In this document: positions 36,043 through 44,708 of the stretch, one piece after another | Numbering within the stretch: position 1 is the stretch's first letter | Layout: each line of letters begins with the position of its first letter | Origin: Sedimenticola_A sp040506425 | GTDB lineage: Bacteria; Pseudomonadota; Gammaproteobacteria; Chromatiales; Chromatiaceae | DNA length: 64,000 nucleotides | Direction of reading: 5' to 3' | Assembly: GCA_965224515.1 (NCBI GenBank) | Contig: OZ245051.1 | Coordinates: 248,001 to 312,000, forward strand | Notes under the pieces: generated by a model | What the model saw: only the letters and a program-made list of their open reading frames with translations | The model's database searches: none | Told to the model about the DNA's origin: nothing | Translations under genes and position numbers: made by a program

Positions 36043-36532
36043 CCAGCAGGTTCAACTGCTGGCGCCTAGCATCGGGGGGAAGCTGCGACTCCAGCCGTTC
36101 GATCTCCTCGCGGAAGGCGTTGACGTCCTCGAAGCTTCTGTAGACAGAGGCAAAACGGACATAGGCCACCTGGTCCAGCGCTCTCAGTTCATCCATCACC
36201 CATTCACCGATCTGCCTGGAATCAACCTCGCGCTCACCACTGGCGAGCATCCTGCGACGTATGCGGTTGAGCGCATCATCCACCTGCTCAGTACCAACCG
36301 GCCGTTTTTCCAGTGCACGCATGATGCCCGAGGCCAGCTTACGTCCATCGAAGGGCACCCGGCTGCCATCCTGCTTCACTACCCGGGGCAGATTGAGTTC
36401 AGCGGATTCGTAGGTGGTGAAGCGCTCTTTGCAGACCGTACACTCCCTGCGACGACGCACCTGGTCACCCTCCCCGAACAAACGGGAGTCGATCACCTTG
36501 GTATCCTGGGCACCACAGAAGGGACAACGCAT
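36020..36532 (-). CDS. nrdR: Transcriptional repressor NrdR
   Basis: A 170-residue NrdR. The zinc ribbon is at the start (MRCPFCGAQDTKVIDSR and RRRRECTVCKERFTTYE), followed by an ATP-cone (VVKQDGSRVPFDGRKLASGIMRALEKRP). It represses ribonucleotide reductase genes when deoxynucleotides are plentiful. The conserved start MRCPFCG fixes 36532; the longer frame is not used. It lies between glyA and ribD, the common arrangement. Confidence 0.97.
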   Translation of the reverse strand: MRCPFCGAQDTKVIDSRLFGEGDQVRRRRECTVCKERFTTYESAELNLPRVVKQDGSRVPFDGRKLASGIMRALEKRPVGTEQVDDALNRIRRRMLASGEREVDSRQIGEWVMDELRALDQVAYVRFASVYRSFEDVNAFREEIERLESQLPPDARRQQLNLLDEENGDG

Positions 36533-36597
36533 CAGCCGGTTCCTGTGAAGGACGGGGCGCTGCAGTGGCTGCAGCACCCCGACCCTCACTGTTTGAT

Positions 36598-37854
36598 TTA
36601 GTCAGCGTATACGGGGTAACGCTTGCAGAGATCCAGCACCTGCCCCTTGACCCGCTCGATAGTGGCCTCGTCGCCGCGGGCATCGATCACATCGCACATC
36701 CAGCCGGCCAGATCACGGGCTTCAGCTTCACCCACACCACGAGTGGTCAATGCAGGAGTGCCCACGCGGATACCGCTGGTGACGAAGGGGGACTGTGGAT
36801 CATTGGGCACGGAGTTCTTGTTGATGGTGATATTGGAGGCACCCAACCAGGCGTCCACATCCTTACCGGTGAGACCCGCCTCAATGAAGCTGACCAGGAA
36901 CAGATGATCGTCAGTACCCTTGGAGACCACGTCGTAGCCGCGCTCCATGAAAACCGCTGCCATAGCCTGGGCGTTTTTTATCACCTGCATCTGGTAATCC
37001 TTGAACCCGGGCTCCATCGCCTCCTTGAAGGCCACCGCCTTGGCGGCGATGACGTGCATCAGGGGGCCGCCCTGGGTGCCAGGGAAGACCAGGGAGTTGA
37101 GCTTCTTCTCGATCGCTTCGTTGGACTTGGCCAGGATCAGACCGCCACGGGGACCGCGCAGGGTCTTGTGGGTGGTAGTGGTGGTCACGTCTGCAATGTT
37201 GACCGGGCTGGGATAATGACCAGCGGCAATCAAGCCTGCGACGTGGGCCATGTCCACGAAGAAGTAGGCGCCAACTTCATCCGCAATGTCGCGGAACCGC
37301 TGCCAATCCACAACACGTGAATAGGCGGAAAAACCGGCAACAATCATCTTCGGCTTGTGCTCCCGGGCCAGGCGATCAACCTCGTCGTAGTCGATCTCCC
37401 CGGTCTCAGGATTCAGGCCGTACTGCACGGCATTGTATATCTTGCCGGAGAAGTTGGGCTTGGCGCCGTGGGTCAGGTGACCACCATGGGCCAGGCTCAT
37501 ACCGAGAACGGTGTCGCCGGGTTCGCAGAGGGCCATGTAAACCGCTGCGTTGGCCTGGGAACCGGAGTGGGGCTGCACATTGGCGTAGTCTGCACCGAAA
37601 AGCTCCTTGGCACGGTCTATAGCCAGCTGTTCCGCCACGTCCACGTGTTCGCAACCACCGTAGTAGCGCTTGCCGGGGTAACCCTCGGCATACTTGTTGG
37701 TCAGTACACTGCCCTGGGCCTGTATGACTCGTGGGCTGGTGTAGTTCTCTGACGCGATCAGCTCGATATGTTCCTCCTGGCGCAGCTCCTCGGCCTGCAT
37801 CGCTGCCCAAAGCTCATCGTCATAGCCTGCAATCTGCATATCTTTACTGAACAT
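36598..37854 (-). CDS. glyA: Serine hydroxymethyltransferase
   Basis: A 418-residue PLP enzyme. The lysine that binds PLP lies in VTTTTHKTLRGPRGG; ELIASENYTSPRV and YAEGYPGKRYYGGCEHVDVAE are the substrate-site blocks at the N-terminus. It interconverts serine and glycine and supplies methylene-tetrahydrofolate. It heads the leftward glyA-nrdR-ribD series. Confidence 0.98.
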   Translation of the reverse strand: MFSKDMQIAGYDDELWAAMQAEELRQEEHIELIASENYTSPRVIQAQGSVLTNKYAEGYPGKRYYGGCEHVDVAEQLAIDRAKELFGADYANVQPHSGSQANAAVYMALCEPGDTVLGMSLAHGGHLTHGAKPNFSGKIYNAVQYGLNPETGEIDYDEVDRLAREHKPKMIVAGFSAYSRVVDWQRFRDIADEVGAYFFVDMAHVAGLIAAGHYPSPVNIADVTTTTTHKTLRGPRGGLILAKSNEAIEKKLNSLVFPGTQGGPLMHVIAAKAVAFKEAMEPGFKDYQMQVIKNAQAMAAVFMERGYDVVSKGTDDHLFLVSFIEAGLTGKDVDAWLGASNITINKNSVPNDPQSPFVTSGIRVGTPALTTRGVGEAEARDLAGWMCDVIDARGDEATIERVKGQVLDLCKRYPVYAD

Positions 37855-37968
37855 GGAAACCTACTCCGCCGAAAAAAACGGTTATTTTACCAGTATTCGA
37901 CAGATATCCGCTATCCATTTGAAATTATGCCCCGGCTGTACTCAAATAGTGGGATATACAACAACAAG

Positions 37969-38898
37969 ATGAGTCACACAGCCATGCGTAATTTCAGCCT
38001 GTTTTCCGCACTCACCCTGGCCTTTGCCCTCGCCACCCCCCTGGCGGCCCCGGCCCAGGAAGCCCAGGAGCTCCAGACCCTGGTAGACGACCTTAAATCC
38101 CTCACCGGCAAGGCCCGTGAACAGAGGGCAGCCGATCGCTGGCTGCTCAACGCTATGGAGGACCTGGTAGCCAAGTATGACTGGCCCTGGCGCGACACAC
38201 TGGCCAGCGACGATTTCTCAGATGGTGACTTTAATCAGGATCCCCAGTGGCAAGTGATCTCCGGGGAGTTCTGGGTGGATGGACGCCTTGGACTGCGCTC
38301 CCAGAGCCTCAGCGAGCCGTCACAGCCCGAGGCACCCCAGGAGCAGCCCCGGGAAGAGAAGCAGGACCTTGGCCGTGCCCTGCTCGGCGCACTGCTCAAA
38401 GAGGCAATCCGGGAGAAGCGTCCCGAACCGGCGCCTGAGCCGGCGGCCACACAGGAACCCCAACGGGGAGGACCGGCTGAAATCCACCTCCCGATGCAAA
38501 TCCCCGGAGTCTTCGCCGCCCAGGTTGATTTCTCGGTACACAACCGGCCATCTGAAGATGGCCAGATAGAGTTCGGGCTCTACCAGAACCAGGACGGCAG
38601 TTCAGGTTACCGGTTGACGATATTCACCGGACAGCGCCCGATGCTGGAACTGCTCAGCATAAGAAGCGGCCGTCGAATGGTTATCGATACCGTGGATATA
38701 GCAGACCTGAGTGACGGACAATCCCACCAGTTGGAGTGGCGGCGTGCCGGCAGCGGACAGATCGAGATACTTCTGGATGGCAGCAAACTCTCCGGCACCC
38801 GGGATAACTCATTCCGCTACCCCTTCAAACGCTTTGCCGTTGCCAACCAGGCGGGTGATTTTGCTGTTCAGGCCCTGACCCTGTACGGCGGTCAGTAA
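37969..38898 (+). CDS. Exported protein with a LamG/DUF1080-like beta-sandwich
   Basis: A 309-residue protein with a signal peptide (FSLFSALTLAFALATPLAAPAQ). After a helical part there is a sandwich-like region: SDDFSDGDFNQDPQWQVISGEFWVDGRLGLRS, interrupted by an acidic Pro/Glu-rich low-complexity stretch (about 125-165), then PMQIPGVFAAQVDFSVHN and a series of strands ending in LTLYGGQ. This pattern fits the concanavalin-like fold of DUF1080 or LamG proteins. The start could also be five codons later (MRNFSLFS). No ligand or enzyme motif is seen. Confidence 0.65.
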   Translation: MSHTAMRNFSLFSALTLAFALATPLAAPAQEAQELQTLVDDLKSLTGKAREQRAADRWLLNAMEDLVAKYDWPWRDTLASDDFSDGDFNQDPQWQVISGEFWVDGRLGLRSQSLSEPSQPEAPQEQPREEKQDLGRALLGALLKEAIREKRPEPAPEPAATQEPQRGGPAEIHLPMQIPGVFAAQVDFSVHNRPSEDGQIEFGLYQNQDGSSGYRLTIFTGQRPMLELLSIRSGRRMVIDTVDIADLSDGQSHQLEWRRAGSGQIEILLDGSKLSGTRDNSFRYPFKRFAVANQAGDFAVQALTLYGGQ

Positions 38899-38907
38899 TC
38901 AGGCATG

Positions 38908-38931
38908 CATGCCCGGCATGGGCCGGGCATG
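38908..38931. terminator. Hairpin between convergent genes
   Basis: CATGCCCGGC and GCCGGGCATG form a perfect 10-bp stem around the loop ATGG. It lies in the 34-bp gap between two converging genes, so it could terminate from both sides. There is no T-run, which lowers confidence. Confidence 0.45.
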
Positions 38932-38932
38932 T

Positions 38933-39370
38933 TCAATGCAGGGGACTCATACCCCCCACCCAGTTTTGGATCATATCCAACTGCCGATTCGCTGAGTGGG
39001 TAAACCGCCGGCGTTCGACATCCGACACACAGAGCATCGGGTCACTCATATTCGGCAGCAGGGCAAAAAGCACCTCTTCGGACTCAAGACCGGTAACCAG
39101 CACATCCTTCAGGCCCTCCTCTACAGGATAGAACTCCTGGGCCCTGACTTCGTTAGGCACTTCGCTTTCAAGAAAGCACCCTGTTTGAACAGAGGATGAG
39201 AAGAGACGCCCTCTCTCGTAATTGACAGTAAAGCAGGCATCGTCCGGGTCATCGCCATCAAACCAAAGCAGGTAGGTCTTCAACTCCTGGGTTGCAACAT
39301 CCAGGTCGACGGCAAAGCACTCCACGCCTGGCTGGGTCCGGATAAACTCTTTTGCAGTTTCAAAAATCAT
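38933..39370 (-). CDS. Hypothetical acidic protein
   Basis: A 145-residue soluble protein without signal or TM segment, rich in Asp and Glu (LLWFDGDDPDDACFTVNYE). No family was recognised. It has a conserved-looking tail with SVDVERRRFTHSANR-type residues. It has no close operon partner: a 254-bp gap lies upstream on its strand. The codon use resembles its neighbours. Confidence 0.6.
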   Translation of the reverse strand: MIFETAKEFIRTQPGVECFAVDLDVATQELKTYLLWFDGDDPDDACFTVNYERGRLFSSSVQTGCFLESEVPNEVRAQEFYPVEEGLKDVLVTGLESEEVLFALLPNMSDPMLCVSDVERRRFTHSANRQLDMIQNWVGGMSPLH

Positions 39371-39624
39371 GTTCGGATGACTCTGCTCTGATGTAACAGA
39401 AACCCAAACCCAGCCGCCTGATCATTTTGCAGATTATGGTAGGGTGGGAAGCTGCAAATATTGTTTCCCACCCACCTCACCCTGTGCTACTGATACATTG
39501 TAAACAGCGGCAAGGGAAGGCTATTCCTAATGCCGATAAAACCAGTGCCAGCTGCGAGAAAATGATCACCAGCCTGTTATTGACTGACCATTACAATGTG
39601 GGCACAGTCACGTTCCATCCAGAT
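39371..39624. other. Intergenic gap with a hairpin
   Basis: No gene is visible. A stem of GGTGGGAA and TTTCCCACC encloses a 13-base loop (about 39442-39474). It may be part of a dispersed repeat or a terminator-like structure; nothing else stands out. Confidence 0.35.
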
Positions 39625-40404
39625 TTAATACGAAGTCTGCTCTACCAGCCTCATGTTCATGTCACTCCACAACTTGATTCTGGAGGATGAACTGATCCTC
39701 CTGCCCTTGCCTCGACTGTTGAGCAGCCAGACACCTTCTGAGTTAAAGCTATATATCGGGGTGATATCTTCCCGCGCATCTGCAGGCAGAATATCCTCTT
39801 CCATGTTATCGAGAATCAATGGAGACGCTGTTGGGGTCTCGTAGTAGGCGAGAACCATGTGGGGTTGGTTAACATCATTTGGCTTAAGCTGCAGGTACAT
39901 GATCTGAAGTTTTTCCACCGGCACCCCCATCTCCCTCAAGGTGAAATACTTGGCGATTGAGTAGTCTTCGCAATCAGCTCCATGCATGCCGAGCATTTCG
40001 ATGGGTGTAGCCCAATGATCCTCTTTCTTCCAGACGATGATATCCCTGCTGTATGGAAAGCGATTGAAGTAATCATTCACCGCCTTGATTTTCATGCGTT
40101 CGTTCTTGTGGCGACTTTTCTCTATCACGCTCCTCAAATCCTCAAGGCGGTGCACGGCAGCCTGACCATACTTAGCCGCCACTAGGTAAACCAGTTCCGG
40201 GGTGATTTCGAATGCATGCGAGGAAAATGGCGCCATCAGCATTAGTGCGAGCAGAAACAGTCTGTCCCTGCTTTCACGCCATGAACCGGGTTTATCAACG
40301 TATCCGGATGAAGACCCTGTCCGGAATGAGTCTCTGGCCGCAGCGTGGTCTCCGGATAATCGATAACATTTTCGTAACAAACCGCCTGAGATTCGACCAG
40401 CCAT
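39625..40404 (-). CDS. lapG: LapG-type periplasmic transglutaminase-like cysteine protease
   Basis: A 259-residue protein of the bacterial transglutaminase-like cysteine proteinase (DUF920) family. The triad is visible: Cys145 in HGADCEDYSIAKY, His182 in QPHMVLAYY and Asp199 in LILDNMEED. A signal-like segment (LFLLALMLMAPFSSHA) ends near residue 64; about 45 N-terminal residues precede it, which is long, though AGGTGAAGGA supports the 40404 start. LapG cleaves LapA-type adhesins and is normally held by LapD, a cyclic di-GMP receptor. No LapD or LapA gene is near, but a PilZ protein lies elsewhere in the window. Confidence 0.85.
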   Translation of the reverse strand: MAGRISGGLLRKCYRLSGDHAAARDSFRTGSSSGYVDKPGSWRESRDRLFLLALMLMAPFSSHAFEITPELVYLVAAKYGQAAVHRLEDLRSVIEKSRHKNERMKIKAVNDYFNRFPYSRDIIVWKKEDHWATPIEMLGMHGADCEDYSIAKYFTLREMGVPVEKLQIMYLQLKPNDVNQPHMVLAYYETPTASPLILDNMEEDILPADAREDITPIYSFNSEGVWLLNSRGKGRRISSSSRIKLWSDMNMRLVEQTSY

Positions 40405-40608
40405 TCCTTCACCTGTCAGATAACTTCCTGTGTGGAAATATCTTCAAGTGCGGAACGGAGAAATTACACGATTACCATGTAGTTTTATGTAGCAACGTTT
40501 TCATGCTTTGTTGCACTAATGAGAGGCTGTGACGCAACAGTGAAAGGCTGGTGGCACGAGTAGATCAATAATGGAATCTTCCACCTGTGCAGAGAGCGAG
40601 GTGGGACG

Positions 40609-41439
40609 TCAGGGCAGGTCGCTGCGCTTGAACCAGAAGTAACCCATGGAGGCAAATACCGTACCCAGCAATACCGGGTAGAGCAGAGCGTAAGTGATGT
40701 AACCCGCCTCACCAAAGTTATCCAGAATCACGTAGGCAGAGGGGCCAAGAAGGACAAGCTGAGGGTCAAACAGCATCATTGTCGCGGTACGGAAAACCTG
40801 CAGTGGATTGGCCAGTGCGAGCCCGACAACCAGGTCTGGAGAGAAGTGCTCTTTAACCATGATCCCCATCAGAATAAGATCCAGGAAAAGCAGCAGTGTC
40901 AGCCAGATAACAAACGCCGCACCCTGGGCTACGTCGGCGGATCGCGCCAGGGTGGAGATCAGCATACCGAGACCGAGGAAACACCAGGCCAGCCCCATGA
41001 GCAGACCGGTGTAGTAGAGAAACAGATCCCATGGCATTTCTGCACCGGAGACCACTACACCCCAGACCGCCGCACCGACCATGGCCAGAAACACAGGAAG
41101 AAAAACCACGGCAAAACGACCGACAATTCTCCCCCAAAACCACGAGGCAAGACTTACCGGCATTGAGAGCAGGTACTCAAAGACACCTGCCTCGCGATCA
41201 CCCGCAACGGAACGCACGGTAGTGACCAAAACAAAAACCGGGAGAATAGCCATCGAGAGCTGTATATAGATCACCATCAGGCGGGAGAGCCCGGTGAAGC
41301 CCATGATTCTTGACTCTGTCAGCCCAAAGGCAAACAACAAAACGATGATGCCACCGAATACGGCGGTATAGACCATGAACCAGCGTGCCCGCAGGGACTC
41401 AAGGATATCGGTATAAGCTGTCAGCCAGAGATGCTTCAT
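40609..41439 (-). CDS. nosY: NosY, ABC permease for N2O reductase maturation
   Basis: A 276-residue ABC-2 type permease with six TM helices. The start (HLWLTAYTDILESLRARWFMVYTAVFGGI), the loop SVAGDREAGVFEYLLSMPVSL and the end are as in NosY. With the NosF ATPase and NosD it is needed for assembly of the CuZ centre of NosZ, probably by exporting a sulfur-containing species. It is the last gene of the leftward nos operon. Confidence 0.94.
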   Translation of the reverse strand: MKHLWLTAYTDILESLRARWFMVYTAVFGGIIVLLFAFGLTESRIMGFTGLSRLMVIYIQLSMAILPVFVLVTTVRSVAGDREAGVFEYLLSMPVSLASWFWGRIVGRFAVVFLPVFLAMVGAAVWGVVVSGAEMPWDLFLYYTGLLMGLAWCFLGLGMLISTLARSADVAQGAAFVIWLTLLLFLDLILMGIMVKEHFSPDLVVGLALANPLQVFRTATMMLFDPQLVLLGPSAYVILDNFGEAGYITYALLYPVLLGTVFASMGYFWFKRSDLP

Positions 41440-41445
41440 ATCAGG

Positions 41446-41976
41446 TTATTGTTTCTTGTTGTTTGGAGTGCGGCCGCGCTGACGTTTCAGCACGTCCTCT
41501 TTGAGATGTGCAGCATGGGCATTGAACTGTTCTTCGGCATCGAAAATATGCCGCTTTGCCTGCTCATAATCCAACCCGTCAGGAGACGGGGTCGCCTGGG
41601 CTCCCAGCCCATAGGCCATTGGCGTGTTGTTGCCGACGATGTAGGTTGCCTTGCGTGCATCAATCCAACCCCCGGTCAGATGATCGGTTACCCAGATCTC
41701 GGTACGCGGATCGTCGCGCCACAGTTTATCCTCCAACCAGAGAGATGCACAGCCGATATCGTCAAACATAAGTACTTTTGACTTGCCTTCAGCAAGCGGC
41801 TGCCTGATTTGCGCCGAATGTTTGCGGTCACTCAACACCATGCGACAACGCTCACAGCTATCCCTGTCCCACTTTGCATCTACAGCACCAGCACCGGGAT
41901 CACCGTTACATGCCGCCAGGATTGACGACAGGCAGAGTACAAACAGCATCAATGCCGTTTTAGAGGGAGCGGACAT
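41446..41976 (-). CDS. nosL: NosL, copper lipoprotein
   Basis: A 176-residue lipoprotein; the lipobox is LAAC after a short hydrophobic signal (MLFVLCLSSILAACNG). The copper-binding pattern is CERCRM near residue 40, with the MVLSDRKHSAQI stretch of NosL and a conserved FDDIGCASLWLED. NosL is a copper chaperone for CuZ. The start at 41976 is chosen to keep a normal signal; it overlaps the end of nosF by 17 bp. Confidence 0.93.
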   Translation of the reverse strand: MSAPSKTALMLFVLCLSSILAACNGDPGAGAVDAKWDRDSCERCRMVLSDRKHSAQIRQPLAEGKSKVLMFDDIGCASLWLEDKLWRDDPRTEIWVTDHLTGGWIDARKATYIVGNNTPMAYGLGAQATPSPDGLDYEQAKRHIFDAEEQFNAHAAHLKEDVLKRQRGRTPNNKKQ

Positions 41977-42856
41977 ATTCAACCTCCGGCTCGCTGCTCG
42001 CCAGGTTGGTCTCATCCATGTGTATCGCTTTCAGAACACCGGCATACCGGGAGAGCATACCCAGAAAACGCAAGCGATCAGGGCCTGCAACACTGCCCTC
42101 CCATGCCGCGCCATCCAATATCGCATTGAAACCCCAGGTCTGAATCGACTTGGCAAACGCTTCATCAGCACGGATCAGTTCAATACGGCAGCTGAGCCTG
42201 CTGTTCAGATCTACCGCGTCCTCAACCCGATCATCCAGCACCACGATTCCCTGGTCCATCTCTATCACGCGGTTTACCAGGGCGGCCACCTCATCCAGCC
42301 GGTGGCTTGAAATGATCATGGCGGTATCTTCCTGCTTTTCGGCCAGTAACTCGAAGAAGATACCCCGTGCTTCAGGATCGAGGTTGGCGGCGGGTTCATC
42401 CAGCACCAACAGCTCCACATCCCGACCCAGGGCGATACTGATCAGCAGCTTCTGTTTCTGGCCGCCGGAGAGCTTGACGAAGGGCTGGTGCTTGAACTGT
42501 TGAACATCCAGGCCAAGTCTTTCCGCGACCGCCTCCATCTTGCGAGGGTCGGAATCACTGAGACTGGCGGCAAAATGGATCAGCTGGTGCACCGGCATCT
42601 TGAGCGGCGGCGGCAGTTGGGGCACAAAGCCGATGCGCGACAACACTTCACGGCGATGCTCGCGGGGGTTCATACCATCTACAGATACGTGCCCCTGGCA
42701 GGTATATTCACCCAGCAGACATCGAATAAACGTCGTCTTGCCGGCACCGTTGGAGCCCACCAGGGCAACACGGTCTCCCAGGGCAATATCAAGGTCCACA
42801 CCTTTCAGCACCTGCTGTCTGCGAAAACTCTTTACGACCTTTTCAAAACGTATCAT
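41960..42856 (-). CDS. nosF: NosF, ABC ATPase for N2O reductase maturation
   Basis: A 298-residue ATPase with Walker A GSNGAGKTTFIRC, signature LSGGQKQKLLISIAL and Walker B LLVLDEPAANLD. It powers the NosDFY complex that supplies material for the CuZ cluster. It lies between nosH and nosL, and ends inside the start of nosL. Confidence 0.95.
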   Translation of the reverse strand: MIRFEKVVKSFRRQQVLKGVDLDIALGDRVALVGSNGAGKTTFIRCLLGEYTCQGHVSVDGMNPREHRREVLSRIGFVPQLPPPLKMPVHQLIHFAASLSDSDPRKMEAVAERLGLDVQQFKHQPFVKLSGGQKQKLLISIALGRDVELLVLDEPAANLDPEARGIFFELLAEKQEDTAMIISSHRLDEVAALVNRVIEMDQGIVVLDDRVEDAVDLNSRLSCRIELIRADEAFAKSIQTWGFNAILDGAAWEGSVAGPDRLRFLGMLSRYAGVLKAIHMDETNLASSEPEVEYVRSL

Positions 42857-42865
42857 CCAGCAGCC

Positions 42866-43843
42866 CTATAGCATTTTGTCCGCGCCCTTCATCTTGAAGG
42901 AGAGGGAGGAAGTTGGACAGAGATCGACACAGAGTCCGCAACGGGTGCAATCCGCAGCTAGGTCCATATCAACGTCCCCTGCCCGGCCCTTGATCGTCAC
43001 ATCCAGCACATGGGGCACCAGGCACACCTTCCGGCAGTCACCCTCGTGATGGCAGTCAGTCACATTGTACTGCACACGCAATGGCGAAACAGTACCCACG
43101 ATGCCGTAGGTAATGCCGATTGGACAGACATAACGACACCAGGCCCGGCGTGATACAAACACCTCGAACAGGAGCAGTAAAAGCACCCAGGCCAGTGCCA
43201 GGCTCGGACCATAAATCAGTGCCCGGCTCAGAATACCCGTGGGTGAAATGGTTTCGAAGACGGTATAACCGGTCAGCAGGGCCAGCAGCGCGAACACCAG
43301 GTAGAAAACCGCCCGCACGCCACGATGGAAGGTCCGGCCCTTGATAATACGCTTCTCCACCAGCTTGAGATGAATCCACTCCGCCCATTCGGATATCAGG
43401 TGATAGGGGCAGACCCAGGAGCAGAAGGTGCGCCCTCCCAGCAGCCACCACATCACCAGCACAGTCGAGGTGCCAATAACAAGATTGAGCACCATATGCT
43501 TGAAGGCCAGGGTCACCTGCAGCGCCGAGTTGAGATCTGCAAAGTGAAACCCAACCACCCGCGCACCGGTCAATGCACCCTCCACCAGCTGCACATCAAA
43601 ATAGTAGGAGATGACAAACAGCAGGTTTACAGTTAAAAGGGTAGCCCAGCGCCGGTTGCGCCACTTGTGGTTCTTCCCGGCCTCCACGTGGGCCAGGTGA
43701 ATCTCTTCAAGATCCTCCTTGGTGACTTTCTGCTGTTTCTTGAAGAGGTGTACCTCTTTGGCCCCAGGACTGATCTGACCAGGCTCAGGCTTCGTGGGAG
43801 CCATACCGATAAGCTGCTTCATCGATTCGATGATATAACCCAT
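42866..43843 (-). CDS. nosH: NosH-type (NapH-like) polyferredoxin membrane protein
   Basis: A 325-residue protein with four or five TM helices. Two Cys-x3-Cys-Pro motifs lie between them (CSWVCPYH and CRYVCPIG, the NapH signature), and a 4Fe-4S ferredoxin motif CTRCGLCVDLCP sits at the C-terminus. It resembles NapH; its place between nosG and nosF makes NosH the better name. Probable quinol-linked electron input to NosZ. Confidence 0.9.
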   Translation of the reverse strand: MGYIIESMKQLIGMAPTKPEPGQISPGAKEVHLFKKQQKVTKEDLEEIHLAHVEAGKNHKWRNRRWATLLTVNLLFVISYYFDVQLVEGALTGARVVGFHFADLNSALQVTLAFKHMVLNLVIGTSTVLVMWWLLGGRTFCSWVCPYHLISEWAEWIHLKLVEKRIIKGRTFHRGVRAVFYLVFALLALLTGYTVFETISPTGILSRALIYGPSLALAWVLLLLLFEVFVSRRAWCRYVCPIGITYGIVGTVSPLRVQYNVTDCHHEGDCRKVCLVPHVLDVTIKGRAGDVDMDLAADCTRCGLCVDLCPTSSLSFKMKGADKML

Positions 43844-43848
43844 AACTG

Positions 43849-44679
43849 CTACACCGTATCCAATGTTTTATCGATATCTATGACAATGGCTGTCTCTTCA
43901 ACAGGGCAGACCATTTCACAGACACCACAACCCACACAGCCATCCTTGATCACCGGCATCATTTTATTGCCGTCGCCCATGGGCTCAAGGGCAATAGCGG
44001 AACTTGGCGGACACTGGTTGGGGTCACCCGATGGCGGTTTGCCCTCTGCACACTGGGCCATGCGTATCTCGATGGGACAGAGCCTCACACAGAGATCACA
44101 CAGTTCCAGGTCGAAGGGGTGGTCTGCCAGTGGAATGGGGGTCCAGCGGTCCACTGCCTCGAAGCGCAGCTTGCCCTTGTAGTCTCCTCCCCGTGCCTGC
44201 CCCTTAAAACCCTTGCCCTGGGCTGCAAGGCAGGCATCAGGACGGCTCAGTCGAGCGAAGCCCATGCGTGATTCCGAGGGGTAGTTGATCTCATGTGTAA
44301 GCGCCCCGGTTGGACAGGCCAGAACACACTGCAGTCCATCACAAGAGAAATCGCAGGCCTGTTCACGGGCATCGATATAAGGGGTACCAATACCAAAACC
44401 ATCCAGCAGGTCTGCAAGCTTGATCGCCTCGACAGGGCAAACCTGTACACACTGCCCGCATTTGATACAGGAGGCGAGATACTGCTGCTCATCCAGCAGA
44501 TCCTTCAGGGCACCCGGAGGCCTGAGTCTAGCGGCCTCACCGCGCAGAACAGGAATCATGCCCAACATGGAGACAGAGATCACACCAACTGCAAGTCCGG
44601 CCGAGCGAAGAAACTCCCGTCGGCTCTGCTCTCTGCGCTTGGCGCTTAATTTAACTTTTCCCGGTTTCTTCTCACTCAT
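43849..44679 (-). CDS. nosG: NosG-type (NapG-like) ferredoxin
   Basis: A 276-residue ferredoxin with four 4Fe-4S motifs: CIKCGQCVQVCP, CDGLQCVLACP, CDLCVRLCP and CVGCGVCEMVCP. The N-terminus has SRREFLRSAG followed by a hydrophobic stretch, a twin-arginine-like export signal, so it is probably periplasmic. The start MSEKKPGK agrees with a short lead before the signal. It lies 5 bp before nosH. NosG/NosH pairs occur in clade II nos clusters, where nosR is absent, as here. Confidence 0.9.
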   Translation of the reverse strand: MSEKKPGKVKLSAKRREQSRREFLRSAGLAVGVISVSMLGMIPVLRGEAARLRPPGALKDLLDEQQYLASCIKCGQCVQVCPVEAIKLADLLDGFGIGTPYIDAREQACDFSCDGLQCVLACPTGALTHEINYPSESRMGFARLSRPDACLAAQGKGFKGQARGGDYKGKLRFEAVDRWTPIPLADHPFDLELCDLCVRLCPIEIRMAQCAEGKPPSGDPNQCPPSSAIALEPMGDGNKMMPVIKDGCVGCGVCEMVCPVEETAIVIDIDKTLDTV

Positions 44680-44708
44680 TTCGATTTACCGATACTGACA
44701 GGTAACAA

